The position numbers were made by a program, and so were the translations under genes. A stretch of DNA of 64,000 bases from Rhipicephalus microplus (lineage: Eukaryota; Arthropoda; Arachnida; Ixodida; Ixodidae): positions 142,552,832 through 142,616,831 of the forward strand of contig NC_134710.1 of the NCBI RefSeq assembly GCF_043290135.1. The letters run 5' to 3'. Shown piece by piece: positions 31,931 through 41,520 of the stretch. A model generated the notes under the pieces. It was not told where the DNA came from and did no database searches. It worked only from the letters and a program-made list of their open reading frames with translations. Positions within the stretch are counted from its first letter, which is position 1; each line of letters begins with the position of its first letter.

Positions 31931-32500
31931 TAGGTACCCACGACTGCGTTGCGAAAGTATGTTCAGAGAGAATGAATAATACACCCAGTTACCTTGCATT
32001 CCTGTGAAACCATTGCGGTTGGTTGTGTTTCATAAAGTTAGCCATGAAGTTAGCAGATATAAGTTACAACTTAGTAGTGCGGATGGTAGGAGAAAGCTAG
32101 TTTTGAAAGAATGTGTTTATTGGTATCTGGGGCCAAATTGTATTTGCCTTTGTGTGCTTTTCTCACACGGCCGCACAAAATTCTGTTCAAATTCCACAGT
32201 AGAATTTGTTTGTGTTTCTTGAGAAGCCTGGAGGGTTTGAAGCGAGTCCAATGCACTTGACTGCAGCATGGTATTGTGTTGTGTGGTTCGCCTTGCTGTT
32301 GTCTATCATTGTGAGGTGGTTTGAAAGTTGGTTACGAGTTCACAGCTGGAGGTTCCAAGCAAGGCCATCGTCCTCATCACCAATCATTCTCTTCATGCGC
32401 AGCAGTTGGGAGCGCTGGCCAGCCGAGATTTTCCGGGCGGTGGATGAGCTCTTATGTTTGGCCCGGCAGCTCGTCTGGGCAGACGCCATTGTGCGTAAGT
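31931..32500. other. No gene recognised
   Basis: An 18-bp match (TTATGTTTGGCCCGGCAG at 32453 and at 29359) is shared with the broken end of the gypsy fragment. I cannot explain it from a known structure. Confidence 0.3.
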
Positions 32501-33318
32501 CAGTCTGCTAGGATGCTTTCAACGCCATTGGCGCCCAGTCAGCTAGACGCTGCCCTGTAGGTGTTCCAGATAGTGGTCTCGTCTCGACGAAGGCTTCGTG
32601 AGACAACCCTTTTGTTGAACGGGTCCGAAGAGCGTGGGACGGTGGCACTGTGTCAGTTCTCAGGGAGTCAACCTCTTGACTCGGCTGTTGTTGCCGACGC
32701 AAAATGTCACAAAAGCACCACAGTCCGGAAGCGTGGGAAGACCTCGCAGTTCTCAGGGATTGAGCACCTGGCCTGCCTAGTTTGGAAAACTTCTGGCAAC
32801 ACTGTAGCAGAACGCTGCCTTGGACCAGTGCTGACGTTCGTGTTAGCGGCCATCTCCCCGGAGGAGTTCAACTTTCTCCTCCACCTTACTCTACCTCCTA
32901 GCCCTTCGACGTCTTCCAGACGTGGGCCGGGTGCGTCATTGTGTTGGTGCGCTCGTGAACCTCATTGGATATTCTCACCCACGTTATTCTTCTCACGAGT
33001 GTCAATTTCTGCACCCTTTCTGGTGGGTGGACCATTGAGACTTAGTCACCCGATTTGTGGCAAGAGTGGTCACCGCCTTCCTCGGACCTCCATGTAAAGG
33101 GACGACGGGCTATAATAGCTGAATCATGAGCTGAATCTTTATACATAGCAGAATCTTTGTACAGTTTCATTTTTAAACTATCATGTAAATAAACTTTCAT
33201 TCTATCTCTATCAACACATCCCCTCACTGGCGAAGATCGGCTTTGCTGACAACAGCGGGAAGCCAGCTACCCTAAAGAAAACACGCCGTACCTAACATCG
33301 ACCTTCGAGCCCTTTACA
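32500..33318 (+). mobile_element. LTR-like sequence with primer-binding site (solo or truncated LTR element)
   Basis: The right end reads CCTTTACA followed by ACTGGTGGCAGCGAAGGG. TGGTGGCAGCG is a familiar primer-binding sequence directly downstream of the 5' LTR in arthropod gypsy and BEL elements. About 120 bases earlier an AATAAA lies in TGTAAATAAACTTTC (33183-33197), as expected for the R region. No gag follows. The left boundary (about 32500) is a guess. Confidence 0.45.
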
Positions 33319-33502
33319 ACTGGTGGCAGCGAAGGGATGCCATCATCAACCTCTTACCCTTAACAGCAATGTTAATACGGCTCACGTTGGACTCATATTT
33401 TTTTTAATACTGTACATCATCACTGTCGATGCAGAACTTTCGATAATATATCGGCTTATAATCACCGCCCGCCCCGCTCCGCCACTCGCGCAGTGCAGGT
33501 AA

Positions 33503-34451
33503 TACCCCTGTCACACGGGCATCTGTGAACACCGTTTAGCTCCCTTGCCCTTACGACAAAGAAGATGGGGTTCGTTTACACGGCCACCCTTACGCAAACG
33601 AAGGTAAATGGAGCATTTCACAAAGGGCGTTCGACGATCTCCCTTTGCAGCGGAACGAGCTACTCTCGTCCACAGTATCTGAAGGTAAGAAAAAACTTTA
33701 GAGCACCAAATTGCCACAGTGAGTACAATAATACATTTTGGCAATATTAAACATTTTTTGTTGCAGTACTCATTCATAACGTGTTTGTTTACATATATAT
33801 ACGCTAGCCGGAGTGCAGCTATTCTCCACATTGATGCCCTCCAGACCGTGCCTCGCCAGTCGGGCCGGGCGCCGCCACTTGAAAATATTTCGTCCATGCA
33901 TGCGGTTCTTATCGTCGCTGTGTTTAAGTTTGCCCGTGAGAGGAATGAGTGGCAGCGCTGCATTATCGTCACCTGCTTCGACGGCAGCAGGAATGGGTAA
34001 TGGGACCCGATAGAATTCAAGGCCAACTTTGAAGTGCGCTGACGATAGCAGAAAACACAATATCTTTCATACATGGGCTACAAAAACAACTATTCGTTGA
34101 GAAACGCGCAGTGTAAACAAATGTAGCATTGGGCACAAGGTGGCCAGCGTCGCTGCATTAGCGAATGTGTTCACGTTTAAAATATTTTTAATTTTTTCTT
34201 TGCTTCAGACCTAATCAATATTGTGTTTTTGTAAAAACAGCATAACGAAGATCCACAAAAAGCATCTAGAGATGAAATTATGATACTTCTGCGAAAATCC
34301 AACAGCGCTGGCTGAGCCCCCTCGCGGAAACTATGACAACCTTGTCATTGCCGTGTGACACTCCCAGAACTCAATCTCCGTCGAACTTCCTAGGGGAGAT
34401 TTACATTGACAGAATTTAACAGAACTCAGTGGTGGCCGTGTGACAGGGGTG
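33503..34451. mobile_element. PIF/Harbinger-like MITE with 16-bp terminal repeats
   Basis: The left end TACCCCTGTCACACGG and right end CCGTGTGACAGGGGTG are inverted repeats with one mismatch at the outer end. TAA flanks each side (33500-33502 and 34452-34454). A 3-bp TAA/TTA duplication is typical of PIF/Harbinger. The 949-bp interior has several open frames but none with a recognisable transposase or Myb motif. Confidence 0.65.
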
Positions 34452-34454
34452 TAA

Positions 34455-35585
34455 GAAATTAGTGTCCAAGCAAACGAACTGCTGAACGTACAGTAGTCGG
34501 TTTCATTGCAAAAAAAGAACAAAATATAGAAAATATGAAGTTTCCCAGTCACACTGCGGCACGGCCGCCAACCCAAACACCGGTCAAACGTAAAGCTAAA
34601 CCTAAAAGCTCATGTAGCCTAGAGGCGACATGCAGCGACGCCTCTTATATGCTTCTTGCAAGTTTTGATTACAAAATTGAGCCGTGGCAAATCATCATTC
34701 ATCTGTGCCACGTGATCGCCGACGTGTCATGAGTTACGAATAAAGCGCCTAGGTGCCTGTTTGAAATGGTTTGAATGTGCGTTGTTACTACGGTTTCGCA
34801 AATAACCAAGTGTTTCTCTCTACCTGCAGATATCGATGTGCGGATTTCGCGTGCAAGCAATGGCTGTTTTAAATGCAAATTGCAATGAGAACCTGCTTGT
34901 CTAAACAAATTAGTTGACCATGGACATAAACCGGGAATGGGCTGCATGCGTTCTGTTGCTCATGCAACCCATTTTGTGAACTCATGTGCACGTGCCAGAG
35001 CATCAAGAAGACATGTCGAATGCAGGGAAATCACTCCATGTTTACAGTTACTCGCTCACGGCAAACATGCAACCGTAGGTAACCGCACGCAGCAGCGTTG
35101 GCACGAAAACCGCAGCGACCGAAAGAACGCGCTACGCACAACAAAGAACCGGAGAGTCGACCCCGCTACGCTTGCCACCCGACTCGATCGTTTCGCTAGT
35201 TCACAGTGGCACCAGAACACACAGCCTAGCAAGTAGAAGCAGCACGTTCGATGCAAGGCACTCTTGTGGGATCAGGCATATTTCCAACAGTTTAGAGGAG
35301 ATTATGATGGCAACATGGGAGCCTTCATCATCAGAATGGTGCAAAGTAAAGAAAAAAAAATGCCGCCATATCCACGAAGTGAATGATGATGAGTGGGCGA
35401 AGCTCTGGAGGAAAACCTGGTAAACCATGAATCTTCCGTACATTTTGCCTACTCGATTTTATTACAATGCTCCCCCTAGCGTACGTCGCCGCACTAAATC
35501 GAACGATTGCCTTCCACCAATGACACGTGCCATATGTGACATCATTCCTATTTTATAACATCTCGCATCTTTCATCATCAACTAC
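34455..35585. other. No gene recognised
   Basis: A frame at 34937-35236 is open but without motif. A short direct repeat (CATCTCGCATCTTTCATCATCA / CATCTTGCATCTTTTCATCATC split by GCCGTCTAG) begins at 35560 and leads into the 60-bp tandem array. Confidence 0.3.
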
Positions 35586-35639
35586 AAGTACCGCCGTCTA
35601 GTTTATAACATCTTGCATCTTTTCATCATCAGCTACAAG

Positions 35640-35820
35640 TCCCGCCATCTAGTGAGCACTGAAAGAACTAAACGAGAGGTGGCTACATGCAGGAGACGGA
35701 GCCGCCATCTAGTGAACACTGCAAGAACTAAACGAGAAGAGGCGACATACAGGAGACGGTACCGCCATCTAGTGGACACTGCAAGAACTAAACGAGAGGT
35801 GGCTACATACAGGCTACAGA
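35640..35820. repeat. 60-bp tandem repeat, three copies in an open frame
   Basis: CCGCCATCTAGTG begins at 35642, 35702 and 35762, an exact 60-bp period. Because 60 is divisible by three, the plus-strand frame 35613-35858 stays open and encodes a 20-residue repeat with core RTKREVAT and SRHLV. The copies differ by a few substitutions. It ends in GGAGCTTCGCCCC, which I recognise loosely from tick repeats. Protein coding is not supported otherwise. Confidence 0.8.
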
Positions 35821-35858
35821 GGACGCACAGCCCACGCCCTAAGGAGCTTCGCCCCTAA

Positions 35859-36174
35859 AACACGCTTGGTTGCGTCGTATTGTAGTCAACTCGGACTTTT
35901 TTCCCCAATGAAGCAGAGGTTACCATCAAAATAGTAGCTTTTTAGGCTGTTTTGGAGCAGTTCAGAGAAATTTTAGGTATTTTTATATTTTAGGAGCAGC
36001 TTGGTAGAAGGTAATGCAAATGTATCAAAAATGCGCAACAGGCACCGGCAATGCAGTTTGCTTGTACACGTCGCGCCGCCTAGCAGCGTTGATTAGAACC
36101 CACGGGGCGGCCCTTTGAGCCATTTTGCCGTTGTTCGAACAGGCGGAACAACATAGCAGTGCGTCGTTTTTCAA
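35859..36174. repeat. GGAGCAG-type repeat and 5' flank of THAP exon
   Basis: 35935-36010 contains TTTTTAGGCTGTTTTGGAGCAG and related units like those at 28725 and 52605. 36060-36174 is richer in G+C and may be promoter or 5' UTR for the THAP frame. Confidence 0.35.
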
Positions 36175-36363
36175 TGGATTTATCGCACCCTGTTGACAAC
36201 TACGTTGTCAGATGTGAAAAAAAAGAACAAACGCAGATACTGCTGCATTAAGGATTGCCACAATAAAAAAGGGGATGTCAGCGTCATAATGTATCGCTTC
36301 CCATCAAGACCATGGGAAGCATCTCGGCGGCAGAAGTGGATCGTCGCTGTTCGGCGCGTCAAG
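36175..36363 (+). CDS. THAP-type zinc-finger exon (likely first coding exon; possible 1-base indel)
   Basis: From about 36215 the frame reads KNKRRYCCIKDCHNKKGD, then VIMYRFPSRPWEASRRQKWI and VAVRRVK, ending at CAA before GTAAGT, a consensus donor. C-x-x-x-C spacing, the FP motif and the W in KWI are the first half of a THAP (C2CH) DNA-binding domain. THAP domains bind DNA and occur in host factors and in P, Kolobok and other transposases. An ATG at 36175 (MDLSHPVDNY) is in a different phase. A run of eight A at 36217-36224 separates the two, and one base fewer would join them. Either the A-run carries an indel or the true start is elsewhere. The second half of the domain should be in a downstream exon, which I did not find. 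Confidence 0.55.
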
Positions 36364-37319
36364 TAAGTGTCCCCCTTGCGAATTTTCGTTAAATGACATC
36401 AGAGCGAAAACAATAACGGGAAGCATTCGTGAAACCTAACGTCGTAAGAGCTTGGACGCCTGGTGAATTTTCCCACACATTGATTTGTCAACGTGTCCTG
36501 CCGCTCCTTTGTACACCAAGACGATTACTAGACTGCTGTAACGTGCTCTTTAATGCCGAGGCTTTCTCACGCTTAGTACGACAGAAATAAGGCTGGAGTG
36601 CACCGCGTAACACATGAAGTATTTGCAAATTACCCCTTCTCTCATGCACATGCTTCGTTTTCCTGTTATTGTGAGCTGATCGTTTCATTACTCATTGCGT
36701 ATTCGGATATTCGCGTCTCCCTCGCGAACACTTGGACACACTTTGTTTTCGCGTTATTGAGTGCCAGCTGACTGCTCTCAATTCAATCTTTCGGCACCGG
36801 TGACCTCTCATCTTGGAAGCCTAACGAGAATACAAGGATATGCTCGAGGTATTTCGACAACGGCGAAAAATCACCACAGAGAATCATCCTGGTTACTTTC
36901 CGACAATATTTCGTTCTGTATACAAGAGGCGGTCGAGAGCTCCTGCTCAACAATTTTCGAGGTTTTCGAGTGGCAAGTGACAGCTGATTGAGAAACGTAT
37001 ACGGTCGTATTTGTGCGTCATAAAAATTCAACGTCATAAACATGCTTGTTTTGCTGTGACAAGCACTCGGTGTTCACTTCTTTAACACTATACACATGGT
37101 CGTTGTCGTACAGTGCGCGTCATTTTCAAGCGTTGGTGGTCGAAAATGGGCATCGATGTTTTAAATCGCCTTAAAACCGCAATGCGAAACCACCGACATG
37201 CCTCAAACAGCACAATAAACTCATACCATGCAAAGTAGAAATTGCTCGTTGGCCACCTCGACGCTTCGCGGAATCAACGCCATGGCGTTGACGGCTGGGC
37301 TGATCACTGTGCCACGTAA
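36364..37319. other. Intron or spacer
   Basis: Neither the second THAP half (with the conserved Cys and His) nor any other motif was recognised here. The sequence is mixed, with frames on both strands. Confidence 0.3.
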
Positions 37320-37384
37320 CCATTGTCGGTTGCCTATATGCGCAGCTGTCTCACACCTGCTGATTCAAAACTGCAATTCTCAAT

Positions 37385-37795
37385 TTGGCCACTCTCAAAA
37401 TACACTTTCTGGCTGCTAGATTTATTGAATTATCTCCTCTGCTTGATTGCCTCATCGCTCTTTTCTGGATTCCAGTGCACTACACAGGCAACACGGCCCT
37501 TCACACCCAAGCCCAAGCACTTGTCAACCAGGCTCACAGCGACCTGCCTTCACTTCGAGGTGCCAGAGATCAACTCCTCAGCTATCACAATGTCACACTC
37601 TTCTACCGAAATTCGCACCTAGCGTATCCTCCACCACAAAAATCTCTTTCCAGAAGTGACCAGGTTTTGTGGCACAGACTTCAAACAGCCAAAGTCACAA
37701 CTCCTTTCCTTCTCTCCCTTTTTATGCATGGTGAAACCTCTCCTCATTGCAACTTGTGTCCTAGCACCAAGCCTACTTCAATCACGTATTTCTAA
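37385..37795 (+). pseudogene. LINE ORF2 C-terminus (RNase H end and zinc-finger-like tail)
   Basis: This is a 136-codon open stretch. It contains FWIPVHYTGNTALHTQAQAL (RNase H C-terminal helix with the His), then RGARDQLLSYHNVTLFYR, AYPPPQKSLSRSDQVLWHRL, and SPHCNLCPS. Tick LINE ORF2 proteins that I recall end with the same order: WIPAH, YYRxxxxLYPPP, a Leu-rich helix and a CPxC motif. Downstream, recognisable residues persist in other phases to about 37990. The frame is open only by chance in part, since the element is dead upstream. Confidence 0.6.
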
Positions 37796-38026
37796 ATTGC
37801 CTGAACAAACCCAAGCCCCCGTCTAAAGGGTCAAAACACCACGAGTGATCGGAGGCTGCTCTGCGCAGCTCATAACCAGGGTTACAGCTCTGGACAAGGA
37901 GCTGGGCCAGAGGGGTCTCTAAAACAGAATAGTGTCCAAGCACCTAGGGCCCGTAGTCATCCTGCTTCCACTTCCCCTCCCACACACCCCCTCAAATGAT
38001 TCTTTCATGGATTGATAAAGTTGCTC

Positions 38027-38056
38027 ACCTACCTACCTACCTACCTACCTACCTAC
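38027..38056. repeat. ACCT microsatellite
   Basis: About seven tandem CACCTACCT/ACCT units at the 3' end of the LINE. Likely generated during target-primed reverse transcription. Confidence 0.9.
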
Positions 38057-38480
38057 AGTAACCTAAATCTCTTGAGCAGTAATTATAGATATATTATTGT
38101 CACCAAATAACTCAAAGGCCTGAATGGTAGAAACTGCATAAAAATGCTATATTTAAGAAAGCTTGTGCTACTCTACCAAGTGCAGTGTCCTTTACATCTG
38201 CAACTTACTATGCTTCGTAGACACTACAAAATCTTGTTTGAATACTTCAAATCAATGAGGCCACTGCCGATGTCATCTCGCCTTACCCCTTGGCCCCTCC
38301 CGCAAACCAAACACAGCCACAATGTGCCCAACACAGAAGCCTAGAATTGATTTTTTACTTTTTTTATCATAGGATTGCCAAGTCGTTACAGGACCATTAA
38401 CTAAACAAAAGTAGACTTGTGCAAATAGTGAATTTTAGAGTCGAAGCGAATTCGAAACGAATAGTGATTTTGATCGAATA
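38057..38480. other. No gene recognised
   Basis: Open frames at 38144-38344 have no motif. This is AT-rich DNA with TTCGAA-type words near the right end. Confidence 0.3.
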
Positions 38481-38663
38481 CAGTAAACTCTCAGTAAACT
38501 GAACCTGAAGGGACAGGGAAAATATGTTCCATTTAACAGGAGTTCCGTTTACTGAGAGACCATAGGTGCAGAATACAAGCCCGAAACCAAGCATAGCCGA
38601 AGAAATAGTTCCGTTTAAGCAGTAGTTCCATTTAACAGATTTCTGTTTACTGAGAGTCTACTA
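38481..38663. mobile_element. Small pogo-type MITE (183 bp)
   Basis: The ends CAGTAAACTCTCAGTAAAC and GTTTACTGAGAGTCTACTA are inverted repeats of about 19 bp with few mismatches. TA lies on both sides. Internal copies of GTTTACTGAGAG and CCATTTAACAG show sub-terminal repetition. It is non-coding. Confidence 0.7.
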
Positions 38664-38766
38664 TAATTATGAATCGAATTGGAATGGTATGTATGACATA
38701 TAAAAAAAAAGGGAATCTTTACCATGACCGTAATACCCTCCACAATATTTCTTATGAATTGAAATA

Positions 38767-39677
38767 CAGTCGCCGACCGATTTTTCGGACCTGGCGGGGA
38801 CCGAAAAAAAGTACGAAAAATCGAACAGTCCGAAAAATTCGTTTTCGCCAAAAATCTGAAGTTTATTGCATCAGGCAGGTTTAAAAAAGTCCTTGATGCT
38901 GCCTTGCCTCAAACTACGCTTGGAGGCAATTTGGTTTGCCCGTATTTGCGCCAAGGTGACATCGTCGCCGTAAACGCTCGACAAAATTGTCACCGCGTTG
39001 GCGATCTCCGCCGCCGACGGCTGCGGGCGGTCGTCGTTGTCGTCATCCGAGCCGCTCTCCGGCTCCGGGACAACCTGGCGAAGAATTTCGTCGTCAGTGG
39101 CCTCCGCGCACGCTTCTTAACACCACGTGGCTCCCGCGATGGCACAGATGGCGGAGCCATGGCACCGAGAACACAAAATTCGATGCCGCAGATAGCCGCT
39201 GCGAAGCACAACGTCTCGACGGTACGCGACACAACACGTGCAGAATGGCGACTGAAAAAAGCTGCAACGACAATAAAAGATTCCTTCTTTCGCCTCCTCC
39301 CCGTGCGATGTGATGACGATAGTGCTGACCGAAGACGAAAAAACGGCATTCATCACCGCGTCTTTTAAAAAGCAAACATGGCCTCCGAAACTTAAAATAT
39401 GGCGTGCGCATTCTAATCTCGGAGGCAGGAAAGGCATCTGAAGACCAAGCTTAGCCAAGCCGACGGAAAATCCAACATGGCGGCGTTCACAATTGCTTGG
39501 GGCGTGGCACAAAACGAGCGATTTAGTCCGAAAAATCGAACTTTCAGGGGCAAATTAGCCCGAAAAATCGGTCGAAACAATGCATTAGCTCTATGGGATC
39601 CCTGACGGTGCATTTATGAAGTCCGGAATATCCAACAAGTCCGAATTTTTGGAGTCCGGAAAATCGGTCGGCGACTG
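38767..39677 (-). mobile_element. pogo/Tigger-type element with internal deletion
   Basis: Terminal repeats CAGTCGCCGACCGATTTT (left) and AAATCGGTCGGCGACTG (right) are perfect over about 16 bp and continue imperfectly. TA flanks both sides (38765-38766 and 39678-39679). Inside, on the minus strand, only the start and the end of the transposase remain. Confidence 0.75.
38871..39160 (-). pseudogene. Internally deleted pogo/Tigger transposase (N- and C-termini only)
   Basis: A minus-strand ATG at 39160 starts MAPPSVPSREPRGVKKRAR. A neighbouring phase carries the acidic C-terminal region (EPESGSDDDNDDRP), IANAVTILSSVYGDD and the ending RQGSIKDFFKPA before a stop at 38871-38873. An acidic segment followed by a DFF-type end is the hallmark of Tigger/pogo transposases; the full-length relative at 46.7-49.1 kb ends ITDFFAAK. 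The helix-turn-helix and catalytic domains are missing, so the product could not transpose. A one-base phase change near 39090 separates the two parts. Confidence 0.65.
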
Positions 39678-39870
39678 TAGAGGCTCTATGCAAATGCCAT
39701 TTTTTTTTCGTTCAAAGGAAGTTGAAGCAACCCTAAGTAGTAGTTTCGGTAGGATGTGAGTGATAACCTTTAAGATACTTCACATTTCAAAATTTATTAT
39801 GCTTGGAGCATATAAGCCATCATAACAAGCTTAATGTAATGAAGAATTGATTTGAGGGTAACATGTTCCT

Positions 39871-40440
39871 TTAAAGGGGCCCTGCGACACTTTTTCAAGT
39901 AGCCACGGGGCCAGTAAACATGCTTGTTACCTCCCAAATTTGCTGCCACAAAGTTTCTAGAATCAGTCCAGTACGAGCGGAGTTCCGAAAACTTGTCGCA
40001 CGCTGTCACATTCTCTCTTCTCGTCCTGACGAAATAGCTGGAAGCTAAACAGGGAGGAATGGCACGGCGAAAGAAAATACATCACACGCACCTCGTGACC
40101 TTGAGCACATCTTTTTTTTCTTCGAACACACGGCTTTTTAGTATGATCGCGCACGTACTCGTGGACAAGTGGCGGCCCCGGTAACGACGAGCGCACCATG
40201 CTCAAATGAGCCAATGGCTGTGACCAGAGCCGTATATTCGCTCTTGGCTGTGACAAGTGATTTTTGAGCTTGTAGTGTCATTTGCCAGGAAAGAAAGCAA
40301 TTTTTAGCTTTGAAAATTTATTGTGAATTACAGGCCACGTGCTGCGCTACAATGTTTGCCTCGCATGTTCTCAGTAGCCTCGAATACCGATCAACAGCGT
40401 TTTTTGACCATGTTCAGTAAGTGTTGCAGGGCCCCTTTAA
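39871..40440. mobile_element. TTAA-target MITE, family A, well preserved
   Basis: TTAA occurs exactly at both outer ends (39871-39874 and 40437-40440). The termini AGGGGCCCTGCGACACTT and AAGTGTTGCAGGGCCCCT are inverted with one mismatch. The 570-bp interior is related, in inverted orientation, to the copy at 8577-9172 (for example the GTTACGAGGCCCGCG-type region). It is non-coding. Confidence 0.85.
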
Positions 40441-40862
40441 ATTTAAAGGAAGGCTTTGTGGCAAAGCAAATTTCCCCTGGGTAAGTGCTATCATAGCTTA
40501 GCACCTCTACATTGCAGTGAAACCACCTTTACAGGCAATAACATGCAGATTATTGTACATTTATTCGTTCATTGCGAATACTTCGAAAATATTCGATAAT
40601 CTAAATTCGAATTGAAGCGAATTTGTATACTCAACTATTAGTTCGAATATTCGAAGCTATTCATACAAGCTTAAACAAAAGGCTTTAGAATTAATCCTTG
40701 CTAGCAAAACTTCACATATAAAAGAAAGTAGAGCTACTTTTTTTTTTATGTTACTACCAATACACAACATCAAAAAAGCACTGGCTATTCCCAATTTCTA
40801 AAAAGTTTAAAACTAGTCATGGTCTGCTAAGATAAAAGACAAAATTATAGAAGTGCCCTCAC
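40441..40862. other. AT-rich spacer with TTCGAA words
   Basis: 40570-40680 is rich in ATTCGAA/TTCGAAT repeats like those at 13130 and 38430. No gene was recognised. Confidence 0.35.
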
Positions 40863-40939
40863 TTTAGGGTTGAGATCGAGACACAACGGGGGACCAGACC
40901 AAATGATTGGCTTCTGCAGTGTGATTTCCCAGTCATCAT
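40863..40939 (-). CDS. Candidate exon of unidentified minus-strand host gene (most 5' exon seen)
   Basis: On the minus strand a TTTTTTTTCCAG acceptor precedes ATGATGACTGG and the exon ends at CCTAAA before GTGAGG. The 77-nt frame encodes DDWEITLQKPIIWSGPPLCL plus DLNPK. It takes one base from an upstream exon and ends in phase 0, which fits the phase-0 start of the exon at 19903-19954. Whether these two belong to the same gene across about 21 kb of repeats is inference. The composition (W, P, aromatic residues) is strongly protein-like. No identification was possible. Confidence 0.5.
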
Positions 40940-40962
40940 CTGGAAAAAAAAGTATAATATTT

Positions 40963-41295
40963 TTACGATAGTCTTCTGGACAGAACACTACCAAGAGATG
41001 CTGCACTCAATAACATGAAACAGGTAACACTGACAAAGTTGCAATAGAGTAGCATAAGACACCACACCACTGGGTTTGCCTCCTTGTAGATCACAAATTT
41101 CCATGAACAGGTTAAAAGAGCAATCAAAACAAATCCTACACTAACCCCAACTCGAAGGATCTCCAAATGAAGGTTTGAATTTACTAAAATGTCCATACTC
41201 GGTATGCTTTTCAGTAAAACCACGAGTACGGACAGTGTTGGGATTGCTCTGTGATGCAAGTCTGCACTGAATATGTTTCCTAAATGCAGTCTCAT
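40963..41295 (-). CDS. Hydrophobic open frame, doubtful gene
   Basis: A 110-codon minus-strand frame with two long hydrophobic segments (VGVSVGFVLIALL and VVWCLMLLYCNFVSVTC) that could span a membrane. There is a plain stop and no clear splice sites. It lies only about 23 bases upstream of the exon acceptor at 40939, too close for a normal intron. It may be intronic sequence that is open by chance or an alternative terminal exon. Confidence 0.2.
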   Translation of the reverse strand: MRLHLGNIFSADLHHRAIPTLSVLVVLLKSIPSMDILVNSNLHLEILRVGVSVGFVLIALLTCSWKFVIYKEANPVVWCLMLLYCNFVSVTCFMLLSAASLGSVLSRRLS

Positions 41296-41328
41296 GATGT
41301 GGGTGATCAGTTATGATTAGTACTACAG

Positions 41329-41520
41329 TAAACCTGCTTATAATGAACCTCCATATAACGAATTCCTCGATATAAGAAAGTTTTTCTATTTCTTACCGTT
41401 GCTCCATAGAAGCACATGTATTTGCGATCTCTATGTAACAAAGTAACAGTGGGAGACAACCTTGATTTAATGAATTTTCCCCACAGACAATCTAGAAATT
41501 TCACTCTGAATTTTGGCATT
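41329..41520. mobile_element. pogo-type element end, truncated
   Basis: CAGTAAACCTGCTTATAATG at about 41334 resembles the pogo-type terminal repeats of this window and is preceded by TA. The following 150 bases (for example GCGATCTCTATGTAACAAAG) reappear inverted at 57610-57720. No second end was found near either copy. Confidence 0.5.

Larger units (their letters stand above)
37320..38060 (+). mobile_element. 3' end of the RNase H-bearing LINE (probably the missing part of the element at 25.2-28.7 kb)
   Basis: It begins with AYMRSCLTPADSKLQFSIWP, fitting the RNase H region right after the SDxQ motif, followed by ALFWIPVHYTGNTALHTQA (the WxPxH strand). It continues through LYPPP-like and CNLC zinc-type segments (SPHCNLCPSTK). 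The 3' tail contains TTGATAAAGTTGCT and an ACCT microsatellite at 38027-38056. The tail microsatellite is typical of LINE termini. The left edge coincides with what is lacking at 28699. Confidence 0.65.

Noticed and set aside
32561..33097. 178-codon plus-strand frame as a gene
   Set aside because: It lies in an LTR-like sequence upstream of a primer-binding site and shows no domain or compositional signal of a protein.
33511..34074. 187-codon minus-strand frame as a transposase
   Set aside because: It lies in the Harbinger-like MITE but contains no DDE, Myb or other motif, and competing frames exist on the other strand.
39094..39512. Minus-strand frames of 105-131 codons as genes
   Set aside because: They lie within and across the end of the internally deleted pogo-type element and are shadows of its coding remnant or GC-driven open frames.
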